DNA from: an uncultured Lachnospiraceae bacterium
Lineage (GTDB): Bacteria > Bacillota > Clostridia > Lachnospirales > Lachnospiraceae
Assembly: GCA_910585625.1 (NCBI GenBank)
Contig: CAJUFQ010000022.1
Location: 1-29,270 of the forward strand
Length of the DNA stretch: 29,270 bases
Direction: 5' to 3'
Shown here: piece after piece, positions 23,156-29,270 of the stretch
Layout: the number at the start of each line of letters is the position of its first letter
Numbering within the stretch: position 1 is the first letter of the stretch
The notes under the pieces: model-generated
What the model was told of the DNA's origin: nothing
Database searches by the model: none
What the model saw: the letters and a program-made list of their open reading frames with translations, nothing else
Position numbers and translations under genes: made by a program

Positions 23156-24019
23156 ATGATTGCAAAGATAAGCGTAATTAGGAAAATACCGACAGGGGAC
23201 GCGGGATGTTCCAACTTGTCTTCGATTGCATCGAATGGAAATAAATTGTGGGCGTGCAAGGTAAGTTCAGACAATACGGAAGCGATTATTTATCATTGCC
23301 CAGATATCAGCAGCGCGTCTCCTATCTTGGAACCATATCCGATTGTGGCAAATCTGCTTGGCCATGCAAGCGGGATGACATGCAATTCCAACTATCTTCT
23401 GATAGGCTGCAAGCAGCCGCCGGGAAGCAAGGATAAATATATCTGCCGGATACCGATAAAAGCCATTCCCACAGGGAAATATGGCTCTTATAAGGTACTG
23501 ACAAACAGCCTGAATGTAAAACCGGGGGCGATTGCCAGTTATAAGCCATACCAAGTAATCATACGAAATTCCCAAGAGTCAACAGTGATGGAAGATGGAT
23601 TTGATGAGTTTTGGATTCTGAAATTTACCGTAGATTCTTCAGATAAAGTGACTGCTGTGACGCATACGGATACTTTTTATACATACATGCCTGGATATCG
23701 TGATATTGAAGAGTATCAAGATATCTATTATGACAAAACAAAGAAACTTTTATTTGTCATTTATAATGTGAATTTTTCCAGGACAAAGAATCAGATTTTA
23801 ATATATGATTTATCTGTCGCAGATGGCCAACATTCTGGCCGTACTTGCTATAAGAAAGACGAAGCAGTCACTGTAGATTTCTCAGAAGACGCACAATATA
23901 GTAAGTATGAAGTAGAGTCGGCAACGTTGGATGCAAACCGCTATTTAATATTGGCATGTAATATAGAAGGAAAAGGCGTAAGTGATGCGATTGTCCGTGT
24001 GACAAATCGTAAGTGGTAG
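23156..24019 (+). CDS. Hypothetical beta-rich (propeller-like) protein
   Basis: This 287-residue protein was not recognised. It has no signal peptide or membrane segment. Strand-like repeats of about 45-50 residues alternate with short turns: LSSIASNGNKLWACKV, GMTCNSNYLLIGCK, DIYYDKTKKLLFVIYNV and SATLDANRYLILACN. Each places an NxxYLxx(A/G)C or similar strand after a loop, the pattern expected of a beta-propeller. AAGGGGGGAG is 5 bases before the ATG. It follows the GGDEF gene by 47 bases and may share its transcript. The second half is visibly more AT-rich than the neighbouring housekeeping genes, hinting at acquisition. Confidence 0.7.
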   Translation: MIAKISVIRKIPTGDAGCSNLSSIASNGNKLWACKVSSDNTEAIIYHCPDISSASPILEPYPIVANLLGHASGMTCNSNYLLIGCKQPPGSKDKYICRIPIKAIPTGKYGSYKVLTNSLNVKPGAIASYKPYQVIIRNSQESTVMEDGFDEFWILKFTVDSSDKVTAVTHTDTFYTYMPGYRDIEEYQDIYYDKTKKLLFVIYNVNFSRTKNQILIYDLSVADGQHSGRTCYKKDEAVTVDFSEDAQYSKYEVESATLDANRYLILACNIEGKGVSDAIVRVTNRKW

Positions 24020-24084
24020 CGTATATTGGTTAGATGATTCAAGCAGCTGTCAGTATTTATCCGGAAAGCTTAGGGCAATCGTGC

Positions 24085-24247
24085 AGTGGGGTATGCATGA
24101 ATTCCCCTATTTTTTCTTATAGGAAAAACTTTATCACAATAAAGCATCAAAGTATCTTTCCTATAAGAGAAAAATGATATGCGCACTCGCGCAAGAGGCA
24201 ACATATCGCCACGTGACCGTCTTAAGAAATCCCCCAGGCAAGCCTGA
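24085..24247. repeat. Cluster of hairpin-forming inverted repeats
   Basis: Four inverted repeats stand in a row. GGGG/CCCC (about 24088-24107) is followed by T6. A perfect 11-bp pair (CTTATAGGAAA 24116-24126 with TTTCCTATAAG 24157-24167) encloses a nested CTTTAT/ATAAAG hairpin (24129-24144). GATATG/CATATC spans 24176-24207. CAGGC-AA-GCCTG lies at 24235-24246. The first may terminate the upstream gene. The rest of 24020-24292 shows no credible gene. It could be a structured RNA or a compound mobile repeat. Confidence 0.5.
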
Positions 24248-24292
24248 TACCCCTTAGGACACAATAATGGGGAAACTCAAAGAATAAGCATA

Positions 24293-24321
24293 TTGAAAAA
24301 GATTCTGGCATATGCTATAAT
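24293..24321 (+). promoter_or_regulatory. Strong promoter of the antisense (antitoxin) RNA
   Basis: TTGAAA (24293-24298), 17 bp, then a perfect TATAAT (24316-24321) with an extended -10 TG (TGCTATAAT). It is one of the strongest promoter matches in the window, yet no open frame with a ribosome site follows. Confidence 0.8.
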
Positions 24322-24327
24322 GCCAGT

Positions 24328-24416
24328 AGGCAAAAAGAGATTACAAGTCCATTTGGACAAAAGAATGAATCCCCAGACCGTGTTGCAGCACAGTTTGGGG
24401 ATTCTTCTTATCTTTT
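24328..24416 (+). ncRNA. Candidate antisense RNA antitoxin of an Fst/par-type locus
   Basis: A transcript of about 88 bases is predicted from the promoter at 24293-24321 to the terminator ending in TTCTTCTTATCTTTT. Positions 24332-24346 are identical to 24517-24531, which on the opposite strand encode toxin residues 3-8. After a short offset both copies continue with CCATT, the complement of the toxin start. The RNA can therefore pair with the toxin initiation region in trans and with the shared terminator region. In the enterococcal par locus, RNA II represses Fst translation the same way. This is prediction from layout; transcription is not shown. Confidence 0.65.
24358..24416. terminator. 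Shared bidirectional terminator of toxin mRNA and antisense RNA
   Basis: A perfect 9-bp stem GAATCCCCA (24367-24375) / TGGGGATTC (24396-24404) has a paired inner region (GTG/CAC). Plus-strand tail: TTCTTCTTATCTTTT. Minus-strand tail: ATTCTTTTG. It can therefore end both convergent transcripts. Confidence 0.8.
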
Positions 24417-24417
24417 A

Positions 24418-24437
24418 TACCGGCAAAGCACCCGGTA
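24418..24437 (-). other. Hairpin directly after the toxin stop codon
   Basis: TACCGG / CCGGTA with an 8-base loop begins 2 bases after the toxin stop on the minus strand. It has no T-run and probably stabilises the toxin mRNA or spaces the terminator. Confidence 0.5.
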
Positions 24438-24439
24438 GG

Positions 24440-24538
24440 CTATTTGTTGCCTTTATGGTCACTATCAAGCCATTTGACAATGAGGTGGCAAACCACACCG
24501 CCCACGACAGTAACGAAAAAAGAGATTACAACTTCCAT
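24440..24538 (-). CDS. Fst-like type I toxin, 32-residue membrane peptide
   Basis: A 32-codon frame encodes a peptide with one hydrophobic helix (about residues 3-21: VVISFFVTVVGG, then VVCHLIV), then KWLDSD and a charged tail ending HKGNK. Length, single membrane span, Trp-Leu at the helix end and a polar tail match Fst/Ldr-class peptides, which damage the membrane when overproduced. A very strong ribosome site (GGAGGAGGTG) lies 6 bases before the ATG, and an extended -10 TATAAT is 46 bases upstream. The gene is opposed by a convergent antisense RNA with start-codon complementarity. It is too short for routine gene callers. The coding signal is strong; toxicity is inferred. Confidence 0.75.
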   Translation of the reverse strand: MEVVISFFVTVVGGVVCHLIVKWLDSDHKGNK

Positions 24539-24583
24539 TCAGACACCTCCTCCCTGCTGCGGGTTTTGGTGAGCAACACAAAA

Positions 24584-24592
24584 ATTATAACA
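24584..24592 (-). promoter_or_regulatory. Extended -10 promoter of the toxin mRNA
   Basis: On the minus strand TATAAT (24589-24584) is preceded by TGT, giving the extended -10 TG-N-TATAAT. No good -35 exists, so expression may be weaker than that of the antisense RNA. The predicted mRNA is about 220 bases (near 24577 to 24358). Confidence 0.6.
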
Positions 24593-24594
24593 TA

Positions 24595-25021
24595 CTATCC
24601 GAAAAACACGTTATATCTTTTTTCATTTTGTGTTATCTGCGTTAAATTAGCTTTTTTGTCCGTTCTCCTGCTTTTACACATATTATACTGCTTCTTGCAC
24701 TGCCCGCTGCAAAATAACGTGTTCGGTCGGGAGGCATAGGGACCTTGCCGCAATGCTTGCAGACTTTCAAGGGAAGTTTGTCATAATCCTATGTGATACG
24801 TTGGCGCTATCCCGCTAAAAGCCATCATGCGCTGTCGGTATAAACTTTTTTGCATTTCGTCAAGGGTTTCCTCGTCCTGATAGTATTAGGAACGCAGACA
24901 CAATGGTAAATGCCCAGTCAGAGAATTCTTCTACGAGCCATTCATAGTTTTCTGCATCTTGTATCAGTTCATGTTTCTCGGAGGAAGTGTTAGCATCAGA
25001 AATTACTTTAGAAAAAAGGGT
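24595..25021 (-). pseudogene. Frameshifted remnant of a zinc-finger protein
   Basis: Coding-like segments lie in changing minus-strand frames. One is SEKHELIQDAENYEWLVEEF followed by SDWAFTIVSAF (about 24975-24890). Next is DEETLDEMQKSLYRQRMMAF (about 24875-24810). Then come KLPLKVCKHCGKVPMPPDRT (from 24779) and, after one lost T in TTTT near 24712, CSGQCKKQYNMCKSRRTDKK, ending at a TAG at 24595. The CxxC...CxxxC(KNQYN) tail is the zinc finger ending many Lachnospiraceae proteins of the DUF6076 kind. At least three frame changes make it non-functional. Its last codons sit just upstream of the toxin promoter. Confidence 0.6.
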
Positions 25022-25046
25022 TTAACGGAAAAAAGCAGAAAATTAA

Positions 25047-25283
25047 AAAATAAAAATAATAAAACGCAATCCGAATCTGAGCGTCACAACAGAATACACG
25101 AAGGAAACCGGAGATATCTTTTATCTGGATGTTGATTCTGAAAGTGATAGGGATATATGGTATAAATCAGAGAATCCCGGGATTGCAATGGAGGATAAGG
25201 AGGGAAAAGCCAAGGCACGGCGGAGAGGCTTTGCGCGAAAGAAAAGAATTAAGTTTGGCATATCTTATACAAGAACAGGATAA
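25047..25283 (+). pseudogene. Fragment of an Ig-like (Big_2-type) repeat protein
   Basis: The frame reads NPNLSVTTEYTKETGDIFYL, then DVDSESDRDIWYKSENPGIAM, then a basic run. This resembles the start of one Ig-like repeat of Lachnospiraceae surface proteins (TxxYTKxxGDxxFxL...YKSSNxxVA). There is no start codon or ribosome site before it, and it ends at a TAA inside a terminator stem. It is a single orphan repeat left from a larger gene. Confidence 0.4.
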
Positions 25284-25320
25284 TTGTGCTATAGCCACTG
25301 CACAATTACCCTGATTTTTT
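25277..25320 (+). terminator. Strong terminator, plus strand
   Basis: TAATTGTGC (25281-25289) and GCACAATTA (25300-25308) form a perfect 9-bp stem, extended to 13 bp with one mismatch, followed by TGATTTTTT. It lies just beyond the 3' end of the flippase gene and protects it from opposing transcription. Confidence 0.7.
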
Positions 25321-25353
25321 CCCTCCGGCGCTGAGAGTTGCCAGAGAATGGCC

Positions 25354-26766
25354 TTATGCATGCTGATGTTTTTTGTACCAGCCGGAATTGGCCAGCAGCA
25401 TCAGCAGCGCGCCGCCTGCCATGCTGATTTGGCTAATCAACGTCCCCCACAGGTAGCCTCTGATGCCAGTCAGGGGGATGGCGAACAGCACGAAGCCGAT
25501 GCGGATACTAAGGCCCATGATGTTCAGGAAGAATGTGGAAGTCGTTCTGCCAAGGCCGTTTAGGATGCTGTGCAGCGTCGTGGACAGATATAAGAATGGG
25601 CATATCCAGCCCAGGATGACGATAAAGGTTCCTGCCAGCTCGTTGGAGAACAGCACGGTTCCAATCCATCTCCCGGAAATCAAGAACAGCGCAGTACATA
25701 GGAACCCAAGCAGCAGGCTGTAAAAGCAAGTCTCTTTGATTGCGTTGACGATGTAGTGTTTTTCCTGTTTTTCCTGCGCTTCCGCGATAAGGGGAAGCAG
25801 CATCACAGAAACAGAGTTTGTCAGCACGGATGGGAAAAGAACCATCGGCAATGCCATCCCGGTGAGGATGCCGTATACGCTCAGAGCCTCGGAACCTGTG
25901 TAACCGTATAGGCGCAGCTGTCCTGGGAGCATGACGGCCTCCAGGCTCTGCAGGAGGTTGACCATCACCCGATTGGCAGTCAGGGGAAGGGAGAGGAAAA
26001 AAATCTGCCGTGCAGCCTGCATATAGCTGCCCCTGCTTTTCTTGAGGCGGACGAAGCTCACGGAAAAGAGCATGGCGGCAGCTTCCCCTGCAACAAGCCC
26101 CCAGACCACGAGATTTAGGGAGATGGCATGGTACTTTTCCATGGAAATTTCAAAAAACAGCCAGACGCCTGCTACGCGGACCAGCTGTTCTAATAGCTGG
26201 GAAGCGGCAGGGACGAAAGTTTTCTTTAAGCCATAAAAATATCCATTGATACAGCTGTGGACAGCCCCGAAGGGGATGGAAAGCGCAATAATCTGCAGCA
26301 GGGAAGCGCACCTTGGTTCTTCCAGGAAGTGGACTGCAACCGGTTCGGCGAAGCGGTACAGAAGCGCCGTGCAGAGAACTGCCAGAGACAGGGAGAGAAT
26401 CAGCCCGGCGGCCAGGTAGCAGCTCTCGTTGCAGAGGGCGTCACCTGCGCCCCTGCGTGCCGTCATCCTCTTTTTGGGGGAAAGCGTCCCTCCGACAGGG
26501 GCCGCCGTGCTTCCTTGGAAGCTGACTGCGACTGCAGCCTGGGCGACAAAGCGCGAGATAGCGGTCTGGATGGCGGAGGAAGTCAGGGAAATGGTAAGTA
26601 CATAAATGGGGAACGTGAGCTGGTATATGCCCATCCCCTCGGCACCAATTCTATGTGAGAGGAATATCCTATAGAAAAAGCCGATAATCCGGGTAAGCAC
26701 GCCGGCAAATGTCAAGAGCATCGTGCCTGCAATCAGAGGGTGTCTGCGTAAGGAATCGGATTTCAT
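25354..26766 (-). CDS. MOP/MATE-type flippase, SpoVB-like polysaccharide biosynthesis protein
   Basis: This 470-residue membrane protein has about 14 hydrophobic segments and the SpoVB/MurJ-type opening: HPLIAGTMLLTFAGVLTRIIGFFYR, then GAEGMGIYQLTFPIY and SAIQTAISRFVAQ. The conserved GxxNGYFYGLKK-type loop appears as CINGYFYGLKKTFVPA. SpoVB-type proteins flip lipid-linked precursors, in sporulating Clostridia for spore cortex. The loop after the third helix carries a basic insertion (about 35 residues, SPKKRMTARRGAG). An upstream ATG would add 32 residues, but GGGAG sits 6 bases before the ATG at 26766. It is transcribed away from the iron-sulfur operon. Confidence 0.88.
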   Translation of the reverse strand: MKSDSLRRHPLIAGTMLLTFAGVLTRIIGFFYRIFLSHRIGAEGMGIYQLTFPIYVLTISLTSSAIQTAISRFVAQAAVAVSFQGSTAAPVGGTLSPKKRMTARRGAGDALCNESCYLAAGLILSLSLAVLCTALLYRFAEPVAVHFLEEPRCASLLQIIALSIPFGAVHSCINGYFYGLKKTFVPAASQLLEQLVRVAGVWLFFEISMEKYHAISLNLVVWGLVAGEAAAMLFSVSFVRLKKSRGSYMQAARQIFFLSLPLTANRVMVNLLQSLEAVMLPGQLRLYGYTGSEALSVYGILTGMALPMVLFPSVLTNSVSVMLLPLIAEAQEKQEKHYIVNAIKETCFYSLLLGFLCTALFLISGRWIGTVLFSNELAGTFIVILGWICPFLYLSTTLHSILNGLGRTTSTFFLNIMGLSIRIGFVLFAIPLTGIRGYLWGTLISQISMAGGALLMLLANSGWYKKHQHA

Positions 26767-26841
26767 AAATGCTCCCAATATTTCGAAAGAGTTACTTAAA
26801 ACATATGTGGGGCAAAAACCCATCATGCATAAAAAATCATC

Positions 26842-26870
26842 TTGACAGCAGAATAAAAGCATGGTACTAT
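26842..26870 (+). promoter_or_regulatory. Promoter of the iscR-iscS-iscU operon
   Basis: A perfect TTGACA (26842-26847) and TACTAT (26865-26870) are 17 bp apart. Confidence 0.75.
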
Positions 26871-26894
26871 GCGTTTGTGATGAAATCCGACTAA

Positions 26895-26908
26895 AATACT
26901 CGGGTATT
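26895..26908. promoter_or_regulatory. IscR/Rrf2-type palindromic operator
   Basis: AATACTCGGGTATT is a near-perfect 14-bp palindrome (AATAC...GTATT) 25 bp downstream of the -10. It matches the AATACnnnnGTATT form typical of Rrf2 iron-sulfur regulators in Firmicutes, so autorepression by the first gene is likely. Confidence 0.65.
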
Positions 26909-26958
26909 AAGATCCGGGAGCTGCTATGGACAGCAGAAAGCAGATGGAAGGTGGAAAA

Positions 26959-27387
26959 TTGAAATTATCGACTAAGGGAAGATATGGGCTGAGGGCTTTC
27001 ATTGACCTTGCCGTATGCGGGGAAGGCCAGCCGGTATCCCTGGCAAGCATCGCGCAGAGGCAGGAAATTTCTGTCAGTTACCTGGAACAGCTGATGGCAA
27101 AGCTGAGAAAGGCCGGGCTGGTGGAAAGCGTGCGTGGCGTCAATGGAGGATACAGCTTGGCCAGGCCTGCGGATGAGATATCCGTAGGGGACGTCCTAAG
27201 GGCGCTGGAAGGCGACCTTGCCCCAGTGGAGTGCGCGGGGATAGGTACTGACAGTGGCGCGCATTGCAGCGGTTCTTCCCAGTGCGTCAGCAAAATCGTC
27301 TGGAAACGGATTAACGACAGCATTAATGATACTGTGGACAGCATCTATATCGGCGAGCTTGTGCGAGAGAGCAAGACAATTAATTGA
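26959..27387 (+). CDS. iscR: Rrf2-family iron-sulfur cluster regulator (IscR-like)
   Basis: This 142-residue Rrf2 regulator begins with the classic KLSTKGRYGLRAF, followed by the winged helix (IAQRQEISVSYLEQLMAKLRKAGLVESVRGVNGGY). Cluster-binding cysteines are probably C92, C103 and C109, with a histidine at 102; the first gap is longer than in E. coli IscR. TTG at 26959 is chosen: family members start at exactly this residue, and GGAAGGTGG lies just before it. An ATG at 26926 would add 11 unrelated residues. It precedes the desulfurase and scaffold genes and has a palindromic operator after its promoter. CymR-type cysteine regulators are relatives, but the cysteines and context favour iron-sulfur sensing. 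Confidence 0.85.
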   Translation: MKLSTKGRYGLRAFIDLAVCGEGQPVSLASIAQRQEISVSYLEQLMAKLRKAGLVESVRGVNGGYSLARPADEISVGDVLRALEGDLAPVECAGIGTDSGAHCSGSSQCVSKIVWKRINDSINDTVDSIYIGELVRESKTIN

Positions 27388-27402
27388 CAGAGGTGTAAAA
27401 GT

Positions 27403-28584
27403 ATGGAGAAAATGATATATCTGGATAATGCGGCAACGACGCGGACTGCGCCGGAAGTAGTGGAGGCTATGCTCCCATATTTCAGCGAGCTATATGGGAA
27501 TGCGTCTACCGTATATGAGTTTGGTGCAAAGAGCAAAGAGGCAGTCAGTAAGGCACGGGAGACGATAGCCCACGCCATCGGGGCGAAAGACAATGAAATT
27601 TATTTCACGGCAGGCGGCAGCGAGTCAGACAACTGGGCATTGAAAGCTACGGCCGAGGCATACAAGGATAAAGGGAGACACATCATAACCAGCAAGATTG
27701 AACACCATGCCATCCTCCATACCTGTGAGTGGCTGGAGAAGAACGGCTTTGAAGTGACATATCTTGATGTGGATGAGTTCGGCGTGGTTAAATTGGAAGA
27801 ACTTAAGAAAGCTATCCGCCCGGATACGATCCTTATCTCGATTATGTTTGCTAATAATGAGATTGGCACGGTTGAGCCGGTGGCAGAAATCGGCAGGATT
27901 GCGAAGGAACATGGCGTACTGTTCCATACGGATGCAGTCCAGGCATTTGGGCAGATGCCCATCGACGTGGATGAGCTGAATATAGACATGTTAAGCAGCA
28001 GCGGACATAAACTGAACGGGCCGAAAGGCATCGGTTTCCTCTACATCCGTAAAGGCGTGAAAATCCGTTCCTTCGTGCATGGTGGGGCTCAGGAAAGGAA
28101 ACGCCGCGCAGGGACGGAAAACGTCCCGGGAATCGTTGGTTTCGGCAAGGCTGCGGAACTGGCCCTTGCCACAATGGAAGAGCGCACAAAGCGGGAACGG
28201 AAGCTGCGTGACCATCTCATGGAACGCGTGTTAAGGGAGATTCCGTTTTCCAGAATTAATGGGGATAGGGCGAACCGCTTGCCGAATAATGTGAACATAT
28301 GCTTCCAGTTCGTGGAAGGGGAGTCTTTGCTGATTATGCTAGACATGAAAGGCATCTGCGGTTCCTCAGGATCTGCCTGCACGTCCGGCTCCCTGGATCC
28401 ATCCCATGTATTGCTGGCTATCGGGCTGCCCCATGAAATTGCCCATGGCTCCTTGCGCCTGACTCTCGGGGCGGATACCACCTTGGAGGATATTGATTAC
28501 ACGGTAGACGCTATCAAGGAGATAGTCACACAGCTGCGTGAAATGTCGCCTTTGTATGAGGACTATATGAAAAAGAATAAGTAA
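27403..28584 (+). CDS. iscS: Cysteine desulfurase (NifS/IscS)
   Basis: This 393-residue class V PLP enzyme begins YLDNAATTRTAPEV. PLP-binding K203 is in SSSGHKLNGPKG, H101 stacks on the cofactor (KIEHHAILH), and catalytic C326 sits in the mobile loop GSSGSACTSGSLDPSHVL. It takes sulfur from cysteine, forming a persulfide on C326 for transfer to the scaffold protein encoded next and possibly for tRNA thiolation. Length and motifs are normal for the NifS-like clostridial group. It follows the regulator by 15 bases, with AGAGGTG before the ATG. Confidence 0.97.
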   Translation: MEKMIYLDNAATTRTAPEVVEAMLPYFSELYGNASTVYEFGAKSKEAVSKARETIAHAIGAKDNEIYFTAGGSESDNWALKATAEAYKDKGRHIITSKIEHHAILHTCEWLEKNGFEVTYLDVDEFGVVKLEELKKAIRPDTILISIMFANNEIGTVEPVAEIGRIAKEHGVLFHTDAVQAFGQMPIDVDELNIDMLSSSGHKLNGPKGIGFLYIRKGVKIRSFVHGGAQERKRRAGTENVPGIVGFGKAAELALATMEERTKRERKLRDHLMERVLREIPFSRINGDRANRLPNNVNICFQFVEGESLLIMLDMKGICGSSGSACTSGSLDPSHVLLAIGLPHEIAHGSLRLTLGADTTLEDIDYTVDAIKEIVTQLREMSPLYEDYMKKNK

Positions 28585-28621
28585 TATACAAAGATACACT
28601 GATTGAATTGGAGGAAGACGA

Positions 28622-29059
28622 ATGTATAGCGAAAAAGTAATGGATCATTTTAAAAATCCCAGAAATGTAGGCGAGATTGAAAACGCCAGCGGCGTGGGTA
28701 CTGTGGGAAATGCAAAATGCGGGGACATCATGCGTATTTTCCTGGATATCGACGACGAAGGGATTATCCAGGACGTGAAGTTTAAGACCTTCGGCTGCGG
28801 AGCTGCCGTGGCAACAAGCTCCATGGCGACGGAATTGGTGAAGGGTAAGACGGTGCAGGAAGCGTTAAAGGTTACCAATAAGGCTGTCATGGAGGCGCTG
28901 GACGGGCTTCCGCCAGTGAAGGTGCATTGTTCTCTGCTGGCTGAGGAAGCAATCCATGCGGCGCTCTGGGATTATGCGGAGAAGAACAACATCACGATTG
29001 AAGGGCTGGAAAAGCCCAAAAATGATATCAGTGAAGAGGAAGAAGAGGAAGAATATTAA
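28622..29059 (+). CDS. iscU: Iron-sulfur cluster scaffold IscU/NifU N-terminal type
   Basis: This 145-residue scaffold has three cluster cysteines: C33 (GNAKCGD, with D35), C59 (FGCGAAVATSS) and C103 (KVHCSLLAEEA). It begins MYSEKVMDHFKNPRNVG, as usual for this family. The HscA-binding LPPVK motif is present (96-100, LPPVKVHCS), although no hscA or hscB gene is in the window. The tail ends in seven glutamates and a tyrosine, longer and more acidic than typical. GGAGG is 7 bases before the ATG, 37 bases after the desulfurase. It assembles nascent clusters from sulfur supplied by the upstream enzyme. Repetitive DNA starts directly after its stop. Confidence 0.96.
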   Translation: MYSEKVMDHFKNPRNVGEIENASGVGTVGNAKCGDIMRIFLDIDDEGIIQDVKFKTFGCGAAVATSSMATELVKGKTVQEALKVTNKAVMEALDGLPPVKVHCSLLAEEAIHAALWDYAEKNNITIEGLEKPKNDISEEEEEEEY

Positions 29060-29270
29060 TTGGCATGAGGGGGGACCCAACGAAGTTGGGGAGAGACCTG
29101 ATGCCTTGTATCGGAGCCAAGAACGAAAATTGGCATGAGGGGGGACCATTGACCAAAGGAGGGACCCACGTAGTGGGAGGATACCTTAGGTCACCTGGAG
29201 TAGCCGTAGAAGAAAAACGAAGTTGGGGAGAGACCTGATGCCTTGTATCGGAGCCAAGAACGAAAATTGG
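29060..29270. repeat. Direct-repeat array at the right edge of the window
   Basis: A 55-bp sequence (AACGAAGTTGGGGAGAGACC ... AAAATTGG) occurs at 29079-29133 and again at 29216-29270, where it meets the window end. An 18-bp motif, TTGGCATGAGGGGGGACC, occurs at 29060-29077 and 29130-29147. Two small hairpins of the same design, CCCAAC-GAA-GTTGGG (29076-29090) and CCCAC-GTA-GTGGG (29165-29177), lie in the array. A short frame crosses it but has no recognisable product. Confidence 0.75.

Larger units (their letters stand above)
24332..24531. repeat. Direct repeat pair (DRa/DRb-like) of the toxin-antitoxin locus
   Basis: AAAAAGAGATTACAA occurs at 24332-24346 and 24517-24531, followed in both by CCATT after 2 (GT) or 3 (CTT) bases. 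One copy is at the 5' end of the antisense RNA. The other is antisense to the toxin start codon and first codons. Coordinates span from the first to the second copy. Confidence 0.8.

Noticed and set aside
24070..24264. Minus-strand 64-codon frame in the hairpin cluster
   Set aside because: It has no ribosome site or recognisable product, and it is built almost entirely of inverted-repeat sequence.
24293..24739. Plus-strand 148-codon open frame across the toxin locus
   Set aside because: It starts at the -35 hexamer (TTG), lacks a ribosome site, and runs antisense through the toxin gene and the decayed zinc-finger gene. The promoter, terminator and toxin signals explain the region better.
29060..29270. 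CRISPR array
   Set aside because: Repeats are 55 bp and 18 bp at irregular distances, with no uniform spacers and no cas genes nearby.

Overview
The window looks like a chromosomal segment of a spore-forming Clostridia member, most likely Lachnospiraceae. The grounds are a small acid-soluble spore protein, a PdaA-like deacetylase, a SpoVB-like flippase, Big_2/Ig-repeat surface proteins, strong AGGAGG ribosome sites, and the clostridial order tig-clpP-clpX-lon-engB. No rRNA, tRNA, CRISPR array, intact insertion sequence or prophage was seen.

Region 1 (1-4150, mostly minus strand): a secreted CAP-domain/Ig-repeat protein running off the left edge and tightly coupled to a CYTH protein; a LytTR regulator with its DUF3021 membrane partner; and an alpha/beta-type SASP. 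Two copies of a 37-bp sequence lie here, one inside a small inverted-repeat (MITE-like) element.

Region 2 (4250-10560): accessory genes. These are an Uma2 protein, an sce7726 protein and a DJ-1 protein in a row; a spore-type polysaccharide deacetylase; remnants of a PadR/DUF2812 locus; an unknown gene divergent from an Xre regulator; a decayed Fe-S (QueG-like) fragment; and a DRE-TIM aldolase behind a strong promoter and a structured leader.

Region 3 (10580-20630): housekeeping. Trigger factor, ClpP, ClpX, Lon and EngB are followed without a clear break by a zinc-type ABC transporter (binding protein, ATPase, permease) and an AI-2E/YtvI-type membrane protein.

Region 4 (20700-25350): a LacI-like sensor fused to GGDEF, an unrecognised beta-rich protein, then about 1.3 kb without conventional genes. 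This stretch holds the main discovery: a compact locus organised like the Fst/par type I toxin-antitoxin system. A 32-residue membrane peptide (24440-24538, minus) faces a convergent antisense RNA (about 24328-24416, plus). The two share a bidirectional terminator, and a 15-bp direct repeat places toxin-start complementarity at the 5' end of the antisense RNA. Decayed genes and structured repeats surround it.

Region 5 (25354-29270): a SpoVB-like flippase, then an iron-sulfur operon (IscR/Rrf2 regulator with its own palindromic operator, NifS/IscS, IscU). The window ends in direct repeats that reach its last base.
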